Assembly: GCA_041488155.1 (NCBI GenBank)
Contig: JBGPOS010000043.1
Location: 1-32,623, forward strand
Length of the DNA: 32,623 bases
From: JBGPOS01 sp041488155
GTDB lineage: Bacteria; Chloroflexota; Dehalococcoidia; Tepidiformales; Tepidiformaceae
Direction: 5' to 3'
Part shown: in pieces, positions 1 to 7,639 of the stretch
Position numbering within the stretch: the stretch's first letter is position 1
Layout of the letters: each line of letters begins with the position of its first letter
The notes under the pieces: model-generated
What the model saw: the letters and a program-made list of their open reading frames with translations, nothing else
Databases searched by the model: none
Told to the model about the DNA's origin: nothing
Translations under genes and position numbers: made by a program

Positions 1-2750
1 AGGAGGTCCTTGACCGCGACGTTGGTGGCCTGGGTGGCGCCAGGACCGGTGTTGGCGACCATGATGGTGAACACGACGTTGGAGCCGACGTTCGGTGTCG
101 GGTTGTCGACCGTCTTGGTGAGGGAGAGGTCGGCCTGCGCCCCCGCCGCTGCCGGCGGGCTGCACGCTGAGAACTCCGAGGTGCTCCCCAGCGGGTCCGT
201 CGCCGTGGCCGTGACCACCTGTCCCAGCGGGGTTGGAGTCAGCAGGGTCGCACTGATGGCGGCGTTCCCGCTTCCGTCGGTCGTGACCGGGCTCGAACCG
301 AGGTAGAACTGCCCCTCGCCGTGGTTCGAGGGCGAGTCGCAGGCTGGATTGCGGTAGTAGTCGATCGTGAACGTGGTGTTAGCGGTGCTATTGAGCGAGC
401 CGGTGACCATCGTGCTCGTCACACCGTTAGACGTGGCAGCAGTGAGGACTGGGAAGTTCTGGAGATTGTTCGGGCCGTTGTCTGGGTCTCCGGCATCATT
501 AGCCGTGACACCTTCGCCGATCACAATCAGGTCGATGCCGAGGTTGGTGTTCGCAAAGATGCTGTTCGCCCGGATGGAGTTGCGACGCGCGGGATTGACC
601 GGCACGGCGCGAAGGTCAGGAATGACGGCGACGCCGGCAAGGTTGTTGGCGATGACGTTCGGTTGCCCCGCCCCCGTGCCGCCGACGACAGTGCCGCTCA
701 CCCCTTCCAGCCGGAGCCCAAAGCCCAGGTTGGGCACCGAGCCGATGCCGCCCGGCCCTGTGCCGATGAAGTTGCCGAAGACCTGCACGTTGTCCGCACC
801 GGCAGGCTCGGCGTCTCCCGCCAGGATCACGCCGTTGACGAAGTGCCCGGAGATGACGTTGCCCGAAATCTCGGCCCCCGGGGCCGCGCGGAGATGGATC
901 CCGTTCGCGGTTCCGAGGGAGGCGCCGGCGGCGTCGATCCCAATGAAGTTGCCGCGGATGCGCAGGTTGGTGGTCAGGGCACAACAGCTCTCCACACCGT
1001 TCCCGCCTGCAATGATGTTGCGCCCCGCTGGCGTGCCGTCGCCGATGTCGATGTCCGCGCCATTTCCAACGAGGATCGCGTCGCCTCCGTTCAACAACGG
1101 CCCGATGCCCCCCGCCTTCGCCCCGATCACGTTGCCGAGGACGCTGACCTGACTCCCGAAGATGGTGAGCCCGGAAGAAGCGTTGCCCGAAACCACGTTG
1201 CCCGCTCCGGACGCCGTCCCCCCGATGCTGGTGCCGCTGCCCCCCACGGTGATGCCAAGGCCGTTGGGGATCGCGAGCGCTCCAGTGACGTCCGTGCCGA
1301 CAAAGTTGCCCTGGATGACCACGCCGCTGCCAGAGGCTACAACCCCTGTCTGGAGGTTCCCGGAGATGATGTTGCGGTCCGCGACCGCGGTCCCTCCTAC
1401 GATAGTGTTGAGCCCACCCGGCTCGACGCCGATGAAGGCGTTCGGGCGAGCGCTCGTGCCCGTGGGGTCGGTGCCGACCTTGTTTCCGCGGACTACGGTG
1501 TTGGAGGGAGCGGGGAAGAACCCGCCGACTTCGACGCCATTCCCGCCGTTCCCCGATACCGTGTTCCCGAGGACCATGGTGTCGTCCCCGCCCTGGATGA
1601 AGACGCCGTGGAAGCCGTTTCCGATCGTCGTACCCGCTGCGTTGACCCCGATGAAGTTCCCTTCGATCCGGTTACGATCGGCCGTTTCGGGGAACTGGTG
1701 GACTCCGTGGACTGCGTTTCCCGCGATGGTGTTGGCACCGCCGGCCGTGCCATCACCGATCCTGTTGTCGGGCGACCCGTTGATCTGTACCCCGTTCTGA
1801 GCGTTTGGCAGAGCGGCGGAGCCCGTCGAGGTGGTGCCAATGAAGTTCCCCATCACCCTTTGACCGCCCTGGGCACGGCTCGGGTCGGGGCAAGAGTTGA
1901 GATCGACGCCAACGCCGCCTCCAAATGACCCCGGTATCGTCCCCGATATGGTGTTGCCTTCGCCCGGATTCGTGCCGCCGACGAAGTTGGGTGCGCCGCA
2001 CCGCACGAAGACGCCGTTCGTCTGGTTCCCAATCGCGGCGCTGCCGCCCAGGTTCGTGCCGATGCGATTACCGAAGATATGGGTGTTGCTGCCACCATCG
2101 ATGTGGATCCCGCCCACGTTCGCTGAGATGACATTGAGCGCGGCAGCAGTCGCCCCGCCAATCGTGTTGTTGTCCGTGAGCGGAGCCGAAGAGCGGTTCA
2201 CGAGGATCCCGTTCGCACCGTTCCCCGCCGCGACCGTCGCGAACGAGTTGGTGCCAATGTGGTTGCACTCGATCAGGTCGTTGCTCGACCGGTCGATGAA
2301 GATGCCGAAGCCACCGCTCACCAGCCGCTGGAAGTTGCGAATGACCAGGCCCCGGATTGTGCTCCCGCTGCTCCCCGTCAGCAGGAACAGGCCCGTGGCA
2401 TCACCCGCGCTCGTGCCATCAAGTTCAATCAGCAGGTTGCGCGGGCTGCAGGTCGCACCAGGTTGGGTCGACCCGTCGATGGCCACCGGGCTCGACACGG
2501 CAGGAAGCTGAGAGAGCAGCGAGATAGTATGGATCCCGGCGCCCGGGATGTTGAAGCTGATCGTCGCCGCTCCGTTGCCGCCCGCATTGCTGTCGAGGAT
2601 CGCCTGCCGCAGCGACCCCGCGCCCGAGTCGTTCGTATTCGTGACTGTCAGGGCCAGGGGCGCGGCTTTGGCCCCGTCTCGCCAGCTGAAACCGCCGAAG
2701 AACGCACCGGCCACCGCCAATGCAAGGCCAAGATGGAGCCAGCGTCGCAT
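1..2750 (-). CDS. Secreted right-handed beta-helix protein with DUF11 repeat domain (partial, C-terminus off the window)
   Basis: Read on the minus strand from ATG at 2750, this frame stays open for 916 codons to the window edge. It starts with a basic, hydrophobic signal peptide (about residues 1-29, ending GAKA). The next segment, VTNTNDSGAGSLRQAI, is the typical opening of large secreted beta-helix proteins. Residues about 110-760 are degenerate parallel beta-helix turns with recurring GNFIGT, NTIGG and NVISGN motifs. A beta-sandwich-like stretch follows, then from about residue 870 a DUF11 repeat beginning ADLSLTKTVDNPTPNVGSNV, as found in cell-surface proteins. The expected place is outside the cell or on its surface. 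Ligand and activity are unknown; such helices may be adhesins or polysaccharide-active proteins. No active-site residues were identified. No clear ribosome binding site was seen before the ATG, but the signal peptide supports this start. The protein must continue beyond base 1. Confidence 0.9.
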   Translation of the reverse strand, partial: MRRWLHLGLALAVAGAFFGGFSWRDGAKAAPLALTVTNTNDSGAGSLRQAILDSNAGGNGAATISFNIPGAGIHTISLLSQLPAVSSPVAIDGSTQPGATCSPRNLLIELDGTSAGDATGLFLLTGSSGSTIRGLVIRNFQRLVSGGFGIFIDRSSNDLIECNHIGTNSFATVAAGNGANGILVNRSSAPLTDNNTIGGATAAALNVISANVGGIHIDGGSNTHIFGNRIGTNLGGSAAIGNQTNGVFVRCGAPNFVGGTNPGEGNTISGTIPGSFGGGVGVDLNSCPDPSRAQGGQRVMGNFIGTTSTGSAALPNAQNGVQINGSPDNRIGDGTAGGANTIAGNAVHGVHQFPETADRNRIEGNFIGVNAAGTTIGNGFHGVFIQGGDDTMVLGNTVSGNGGNGVEVGGFFPAPSNTVVRGNKVGTDPTGTSARPNAFIGVEPGGLNTIVGGTAVADRNIISGNLQTGVVASGSGVVIQGNFVGTDVTGALAIPNGLGITVGGSGTSIGGTASGAGNVVSGNASSGLTIFGSQVSVLGNVIGAKAGGIGPLLNGGDAILVGNGADIDIGDGTPAGRNIIAGGNGVESCCALTTNLRIRGNFIGIDAAGASLGTANGIHLRAAPGAEISGNVISGHFVNGVILAGDAEPAGADNVQVFGNFIGTGPGGIGSVPNLGFGLRLEGVSGTVVGGTGAGQPNVIANNLAGVAVIPDLRAVPVNPARRNSIRANSIFANTNLGIDLIVIGEGVTANDAGDPDNGPNNLQNFPVLTAATSNGVTSTMVTGSLNSTANTTFTIDYYRNPACDSPSNHGEGQFYLGSSPVTTDGSGNAAISATLLTPTPLGQVVTATATDPLGSTSEFSACSPPAAAGAQADLSLTKTVDNPTPNVGSNVVFTIMVANTGPGATQATNVAVKDL

Positions 2751-2893
2751 GACCACCCCCGCAAGTGGCACGCGGCGTCCGGGCGATCACCGTCGGGACA
2801 GGCCGCCGCGCCTATTTCGTCTCGAAGCGGCTCCCTGCTCCGTTGACACTGAGAATGCTATGGGCGTGCGAGGCTGTGGTGACCTGACAAGAT

Positions 2894-2911
2894 GGCTAGT
2901 CCTTACTAGCC
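2894..2911. repeat. Perfect short hairpin, possible operator
   Basis: GGCTAGT and ACTAGCC form a perfect 7-bp inverted repeat around the 4-base loop CCTT. A further half-site GGCTAG follows at 2916-2921, with the palindrome CGATCG between. It lies about 145 bp upstream of the beta-helix gene start. An operator or a weak terminator is possible; no protein is known to bind here. Confidence 0.35.
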
Positions 2912-3190
2912 GATCGGCTAGGTGCGGCCGTCCGATAACCGGCCGCAGCTTCCGGGCTCGTCGCGACTGGCCCCACTACTTTGCGGGCCAGGCGGCTCGT
3001 CCTGCTCGGAATCACCGCATCGAAAGTGCCGGCGATATCCGCAATGGCCAGCGCCACTCTCGCCGGGAAGGACTGATGCGACCGGCACCACCACAAAGCG
3101 GCCAGTGAAGTACCGAAACCAATCGAGGACGCGAAGGTTCTCCCGCAACGAGCCGATCCGCGAGGGGTGACCGGGCGACGAGGCGATCAT
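2896..3190 (-). pseudogene. Remnant of an LpxL/PIM-type lysophospholipid acyltransferase (N-terminal part, frameshifted)
   Basis: The minus-strand frame from 3190 reads SLRENLRVLDWFRYFTGRF and then VVVPVASVLP, after which similarity is lost. The adjacent frame continues ARVALAIADIAGTFDAVIP and then SRTSRLARK. Together these resemble the N-terminus of lauroyl/phosphatidylinositol-mannoside acyltransferases, which typically read (L/I)P..(V/L)AL(A/I)(L/I)AD(L/I)AG followed by a basic RR-rich stretch. The two halves join if one base is removed from the GGG run at plus-strand 3065-3067. The rest of the enzyme, including the HX4D catalytic motif, is absent, so this is a truncated remnant whether or not the frameshift is real. 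The similarity is judged by eye over about 55 residues and could be chance. Confidence 0.35.
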
Positions 3191-3312
3191 CTGTGCCTTC
3201 GCCGTCTGACCGAAGCGGAGTAGCCAGCCGGAGCCTGCTCAGGGGACGGAGTCTTGGCCCGAAGGGTCGACCGATGGTCGCTCAGTGTCGCTGACATGTC
3301 CGTGGGGGGTGG

Positions 3313-5772
3313 CTAGTAGAGAACGTTCGCAGCTACCAGCGCGGCTATCTGCTCGGTATCCAGGCCGAGCTCTTGCCGCAAGATCTCCTCGGTGTGTTCA
3401 CTCCAGCGGGGTGCGCGCTGCAACGGGAGCCGCTCGCCGTCCCAGGTGAACGGCTCCTCACGCACCAGCACCGAGACGCCAGCCGGGAGGTCGAATTCGC
3501 GATGCGCTGAGGCCATTGCACCGTCGCGGCCCATCAAGTCGCGGAGGTCTTCAACCGCGCTGGCGGGAACGCCCGCTGCCTGTACAGCTGCCGCAGCCTC
3601 CCAATTGTCGCGGCTGGAGGTCCAGGCGCCGATCGCAGCCTCGATCTCGTCGGTGCGGCTGGTGCGATCGGCGATCCCGGCCAGGTCGGCCCGGCCCATC
3701 ACATGGCAGAGGCGCCCCCAGTCGTCATCGTCACGGCAGGCGATAGCCACCCATCGGTCCTCGCCAGCAGCGGCGAATACCCCGTGGGGGACGAAACGGG
3801 CCGACCGGTTCCCCCGCCGGGAGGGAAGCGTTCCGTTGTTGAGGTACTCCACCAGCTCGGTATCCAGCAGGTGGATTGAAGCTTCGTACTGCGAGAGCTC
3901 CAGGTACTGGCCTTCGCCAGTGCGGTCGCGGTGGATGAGCGCCGCCAGGATCTGGGTTGCCGCGAAGTGGGGGACCGTGAAGTCGGTGTGCAGAGTGCCC
4001 AGTCCGATCGGGTCGCGACCTCGGAACCCGGTGAGCGCCGCAAGGCCGCACATCGCGACGATGCCGCTTCCATAAGAACGCCAGCCGCGGTTGGGGCCGC
4101 GAATGCCCATCACCGCCAGGTTCGCGACGATCAGGTTTGGCCGAATGGCGCGGAGCTCTTCGTACCCGAGGCCCCAACGGTCGAGGCGATCAGGCGTGTA
4201 GTTAGACGTGACTACATCTGCTGTTGCCGCCAGCTCCCGCGCCAGCCGGATCCCCTCCGAGGTGTTGAGATTGAGAGTGATCGCCCGCTTGTTCGTGTTG
4301 CATTCGTTGAACTGCCCGTTGGTGTCCCAGCTCGCCGGTACCTGTGGAGGCTGAACGCCTATATACCGGATCGGGTCGATCCGGTACTCCGATTCGACCT
4401 TGATCACGTCGGCCCCGAGGTCGCCGAGCAGCCGCGTGCTGAGTGGCCCGGCGATCGCCCAGCAGAAGTCGAGGACCCGGATCCCCTTGAGCGGCTGTCT
4501 CGACTCGACGGCCCCCGGCTTCCTCTCCTCACGCGTCGCTCGCGGCCGGCGCCGAGGCAGCCTCCTCCCGGCCGCACGCCGCGGGCCGTAGGCAACACCC
4601 GCGGCGAACAGGCCCGCCACCTCGCGAGCGCTCAGGCCGGCAAGCTTACGGAGTGCCTCTCCGGTGTCCTGCCCGAGCGTCGGCGCCGGCTCGGCGAAGC
4701 TTTCGTAGGCGCTCGAAAGGAAGGCAGTGCGCGGCATCCGGAGCGGCTCGTCGAACTGCGGATGCCACGTCTCCTGAATGAAACCACGAGCCTCCAGGTG
4801 CGCGTCGGCAGCGATACCCGGGATGGAGTTGATCGGCAGCACGAGGAGACCGCGCCGTTGGCCCTCCGCTACCAGTTCGGCCTGCGTCAAGCGCTCGCAC
4901 AGGGACCCAGCCAGGGCGGACACCCGTACTCGCTGGCTCGCGCGGTAGCCGAGGTCGTCCCACTCCCCACCGCGCATGCCCTCCGCCCCGAGGACGCTCT
5001 CGACCCACTCGACGAAGCGGCTCCAGTTCGGGGGGTGAATGGTGAACGACGTCCAGCGTCCGTCCTTGCTTCGAAACGTTGTCCCCGGCGAGATGGGAGA
5101 GTGCCGGGAAGGCGCCAGTCCGTGCCAGTGCCAGAAGTTGGCGTTAGCCGTTTGCAGAGTGGTCCAGTGCACCGCTTCCTGGACGCTGACGGTTACGCGG
5201 CCCGCACGGCCGGTCTTGCGTCGCTCGAGCACGAGCGCGAGTGCTGCCTCCGCAGCGACCAGCGAGACCTGTTTGTATGCCAGCTCCCCGGCGGGATAGT
5301 TCGGCGGGTCCTGGGGAAAGCCGTTGAGCACGAGCAGTCCGCCGGCGGCCGTCGCGACCAGGTCGGTCGCGACCTCCTCGGGGGCCCCACGCCGAAAGAC
5401 GATGTCGACGACGCCGGTCCCCGCTTCAATTCCGTCGAACAGTCGGGCCATGCCCGGGCTCCTGGCAAGCGGGCCGATGACCACGTCTGCCGACGCGGCC
5501 AGCCGCCCCGCCAGAGACCAGGCCTCCGGCCGTTGGAAATCGAGCGCTACGCTCCGCTTGCCCGCATTGAAGAGGAGATGAGCCAGGGATCGCTCGACTC
5601 CACTTAGATCGTGGAGGAAGGGCGGGCGAGTCCGGATCAGGTCTCCCGCACTGTCTTCTACACGGACGACCGTGGCGCCCAGTTCCGCCAGCAGCCTCGC
5701 GCCAAAGACCGTGGCCTCGTCGCTCAGGTCCACGACCGTCACACCGGCGAGCGGCCGGACGCCCTGGGGCAA
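3313..5772 (-). CDS. Tandem-fused CaiB/BaiF (family III) CoA transferase, N-terminal half lacking the catalytic Asp
   Basis: Family III CoA transferases move CoA between carboxylic acids through an aspartyl-CoA intermediate. This 819-residue protein holds two complete copies. Half 1 (about 5-390) begins PLAGVTVVDLS. A basic, Arg-rich linker (about 397-425) follows. Half 2 (about 427-819) begins PLKGIRVLDF. Family members are usually about 400 residues and dimerise as interlocked rings, so the fusion probably makes a pseudo-dimer. Half 2 keeps the catalytic Asp (D597 in LHTDFTVPHF, before AALIHRDRTGEGQ). By hand alignment the same position in half 1 is Tyr166 (LAYKQVS). The start chosen is TTG at 5772, six bases after GGAGG; an in-frame TTG at 5853 lacks a good ribosome binding site and adds only low-complexity sequence. 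It is the last gene of a four-gene minus-strand operon. The acid substrate is unknown. Confidence 0.9.
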   Translation of the reverse strand: MPQGVRPLAGVTVVDLSDEATVFGARLLAELGATVVRVEDSAGDLIRTRPPFLHDLSGVERSLAHLLFNAGKRSVALDFQRPEAWSLAGRLAASADVVIGPLARSPGMARLFDGIEAGTGVVDIVFRRGAPEEVATDLVATAAGGLLVLNGFPQDPPNYPAGELAYKQVSLVAAEAALALVLERRKTGRAGRVTVSVQEAVHWTTLQTANANFWHWHGLAPSRHSPISPGTTFRSKDGRWTSFTIHPPNWSRFVEWVESVLGAEGMRGGEWDDLGYRASQRVRVSALAGSLCERLTQAELVAEGQRRGLLVLPINSIPGIAADAHLEARGFIQETWHPQFDEPLRMPRTAFLSSAYESFAEPAPTLGQDTGEALRKLAGLSAREVAGLFAAGVAYGPRRAAGRRLPRRRPRATREERKPGAVESRQPLKGIRVLDFCWAIAGPLSTRLLGDLGADVIKVESEYRIDPIRYIGVQPPQVPASWDTNGQFNECNTNKRAITLNLNTSEGIRLARELAATADVVTSNYTPDRLDRWGLGYEELRAIRPNLIVANLAVMGIRGPNRGWRSYGSGIVAMCGLAALTGFRGRDPIGLGTLHTDFTVPHFAATQILAALIHRDRTGEGQYLELSQYEASIHLLDTELVEYLNNGTLPSRRGNRSARFVPHGVFAAAGEDRWVAIACRDDDDWGRLCHVMGRADLAGIADRTSRTDEIEAAIGAWTSSRDNWEAAAAVQAAGVPASAVEDLRDLMGRDGAMASAHREFDLPAGVSVLVREEPFTWDGERLPLQRAPRWSEHTEEILRQELGLDTEQIAALVAANVLY

Positions 5773-5883
5773 TGTCGTCCTCCCGGGCCGTCGCACGGGC
5801 CCTCGGCTGGCTAGCCTACCCGCCGGGCCCCGGTCCTGTCTCCGCGCGTGCAATCTCGCCGCTCGGCGTGCGCCGTGCTGCCG

Positions 5884-6795
5884 CTATCGCGCCATGACGT
5901 CGGTTGCGAAGCGTTCCATCGCCTCTTGTCGTCCGCGTACGCCGCCTCGGGCCACGATGTCGAGCAACAGGTGCGCGACGCCAGCATCGGCGTAACGAGC
6001 CACCTGCTCGCGCATCTGCTCTGGCTCCCCCAGGAGCGACTTGGCGGGATCGGTGTTGCCGTCGAAGTCCAGGTAGAGACGCACAGAGAGCTGGAGTGCG
6101 GCGGGGTCGCGGCCGTACTTCTCGGCGAACGCCTTCACGCGGGACCAGTGTTGCTTGACCGCGTCGAGCGGCTCAAAAGCGGCGTGGAACGCATCGCCAT
6201 ACCGGCCGGCCCGGCGGAACGCAGCCTCGGTATCACCTCCGACCCAAACCGGGATGTGTCCGTTCAATGGGCGCGGCTGGAACCCGAGGGGCGGAAAGCG
6301 GTAGAAGCGCCCTTCGTACGATGGCATCGGCTCCGTGAAGAGGGCTTCGAAGACTTCCAATTGTTCGTCTCCGCGGGCGCCGCGGTGGTCGAAGGGCATC
6401 CCGAGCGCTTCGAACTCCTCGCGCATCCAGCCGACTCCGACGCCGAGGATGGCGCGGCCGGCCGACAACACGTCCAGCGTCGCCAGGAGCTTCGCAGTCT
6501 GCACCGGGGGGCGGTAGCCGAGAATGAGGACCGTGGTGCCCAGGCGCAGCCGCTCCGTACAGGCTGCGACGAACAGAAGCGTTCCCAATGGGTCAAGCCA
6601 CGGTGTATTGAAGGGAGCGGGGAAGTCTCCGTTTTCAGAATAAGGGTAGCGAGACGCGATCTCGGCCGGCCAGGCGATGTGGTCGCTCACCCAGCCAGAA
6701 TGAAACCCCAGCGCGTCGGCCTTTCGAGCGAACTCCATCAGCGACTCGCGGTCCGATTGCCGGCCGAGGTGCGGGAGATGAACGCCGTACTCCAT
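5884..6795 (-). CDS. LLM-class F420-dependent oxidoreductase (Rv2161c-like)
   Basis: This 303-residue protein has the bacterial-luciferase TIM-barrel fold. It opens EYGVHLPHLG and continues with SDHIAWP, the pattern of the TIGR03619-type subfamily, which normally uses the deazaflavin F420. The GVGWMREEFEALG segment and the PVWVGG segment are also family hallmarks. Typical roles are oxidation or reduction of alcohols, aldehydes or unsaturated compounds, or monooxygenation with reduced flavin; the substrate cannot be read from sequence. The start at 6795 follows AAGGAGG with suitable spacing and matches the family N-terminus; an upstream in-frame codon at 6837 would add 14 unconserved residues. 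It is the third gene of the operon, 63 bp after the glyoxalase-like gene. Neighbours handling CoA thioesters suggest a catabolic redox step. FMN rather than F420 use cannot be excluded. Confidence 0.9.
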   Translation of the reverse strand: MEYGVHLPHLGRQSDRESLMEFARKADALGFHSGWVSDHIAWPAEIASRYPYSENGDFPAPFNTPWLDPLGTLLFVAACTERLRLGTTVLILGYRPPVQTAKLLATLDVLSAGRAILGVGVGWMREEFEALGMPFDHRGARGDEQLEVFEALFTEPMPSYEGRFYRFPPLGFQPRPLNGHIPVWVGGDTEAAFRRAGRYGDAFHAAFEPLDAVKQHWSRVKAFAEKYGRDPAALQLSVRLYLDFDGNTDPAKSLLGEPEQMREQVARYADAGVAHLLLDIVARGGVRGRQEAMERFATDVMAR

Positions 6796-6858
6796 CGTGG
6801 CGGCCTCCTTCGTGAGGCAGCATCCTACTGCGAACACTGGAGCGCGTCCGGGATGGCG

Positions 6859-7629
6859 TTAGACCAGCCTGAATCGCACCCCTCCGATAAGGATCGTGCC
6901 GCCCTCTCGCAACACCCCTCGCTTGGCTGCGGCGGCCAGCACCGACTCGCGGTCCGTTGCAGCGAGGTCTATCCCGCCCAGCCCGGGCGGCCGCCCGTCG
7001 ACACACGGCACGAATCGCAAGGAGGCGTTCTCGAGCCTGATCTCGGGGTTGCCAGCGGCGTCGTTGGACAGAGGTTCCTGGACGATGTCGCTCCATCTCC
7101 GTGCCAGCTTCAGCGGTTCTACGTCCTGGAGCTCTGCGGCCACGACGGCTCTCACTCGTTCGGTGTGGACTTTCTTCCACCATTCTCCCCGGATGGCGTG
7201 CGTCCAGAGCGGAGGGGACTCGTCTGGCCCGGAGTGCCAGTCGATTTCGAGGAACGAACCACCGGTGTCCTGGGGGTGGAGTTGCATCAAGCACGAGGTC
7301 TCAGTGTCGCGCGCCGCCACTACCCGGATTCCCAACTCCTCGACTCGAGCCTTTCGGGGCGCGTGGTCGTCGCACTGGCAGATAACCATGTAACCACCAT
7401 CACCGTTCCGGCGTTCAAGGTAACGCCCTCCTGCCGTGTTCTCTCGGACTGGCGAACACAATTCCAGGAACTGGGTACCTACCGGAAGGAGGCGGTTCTG
7501 GAGGCCGTACGCCCCCGGCAAGTGCTCATCTTCGAAGGCTACTTCCAGCCCGAACACTGCGGAGAGGTCTGCCGCGACCGCCTCCACGTCTTTCACGATC
7601 AGGGCGATCTGGCGCAGCCGAAGCCACAT
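6859..7629 (-). CDS. Glyoxalase/VOC superfamily protein
   Basis: This 256-residue protein begins LRLRQIALIVKDVEAVAADL, the first beta-alpha unit of a vicinal-oxygen-chelate domain. The module ends at about residue 135 with QLHPQDTGGSFLEIDW, which supplies the usual His and Glu metal ligands. The first ligand of the family, normally His in an H(V/I)A(L/V) motif, is Gln here (RQIALIV). The C-terminal half (about 150-256) looks like a second, more divergent unit with FRLV at its end. VOC proteins include dioxygenases, epimerases and lyases, so no reaction is assigned. Methylmalonyl-CoA epimerase belongs to this fold, which is worth noting beside CoA genes, but the sequence is not close enough to call it. 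The start at 7629 follows TAGGAG; the upstream in-frame extension is Arg-rich and unconserved. It starts 10 bp after the crotonase gene. Confidence 0.8.
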   Translation of the reverse strand: MWLRLRQIALIVKDVEAVAADLSAVFGLEVAFEDEHLPGAYGLQNRLLPVGTQFLELCSPVRENTAGGRYLERRNGDGGYMVICQCDDHAPRKARVEELGIRVVAARDTETSCLMQLHPQDTGGSFLEIDWHSGPDESPPLWTHAIRGEWWKKVHTERVRAVVAAELQDVEPLKLARRWSDIVQEPLSNDAAGNPEIRLENASLRFVPCVDGRPPGLGGIDLAATDRESVLAAAAKRGVLREGGTILIGGVRFRLV

Positions 7630-7639
7630 CGGTCTTCTC

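Larger units (their letters stand above)
2751..3312. other. Intergenic region without an intact gene (562 bp)
   Basis: This is the only gap over 300 bp. It separates two minus-strand genes. It contains a perfect hairpin at 2894-2911 and a frameshifted acyltransferase-like remnant at 2896-3190. The promoter of the beta-helix gene should lie in about 2760-2900, but no convincing -35/-10 pair was found. Nothing recognisable was seen in 3191-3312, where the terminator of the CoA-transferase operon would be expected. Confidence 0.6.

Noticed and set aside
321..1928. 535-codon open frame on the plus strand
   Set aside because: It is antisense to the beta-helix gene. Its translation is low-complexity Asp/Arg/Val-rich with no family pattern, while the minus frame has signal peptide, repeats and DUF11.
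2751..3312. tRNA or small RNA in the long gap
   Set aside because: No cloverleaf, no GGTTCGA-type T-arm and no CCA end were found; the only strong fold is the 18-base hairpin.
3931..5607. 558-codon plus-strand open frame
   Set aside because: It is antisense to the CoA transferase, which has clear family motifs in the other strand.
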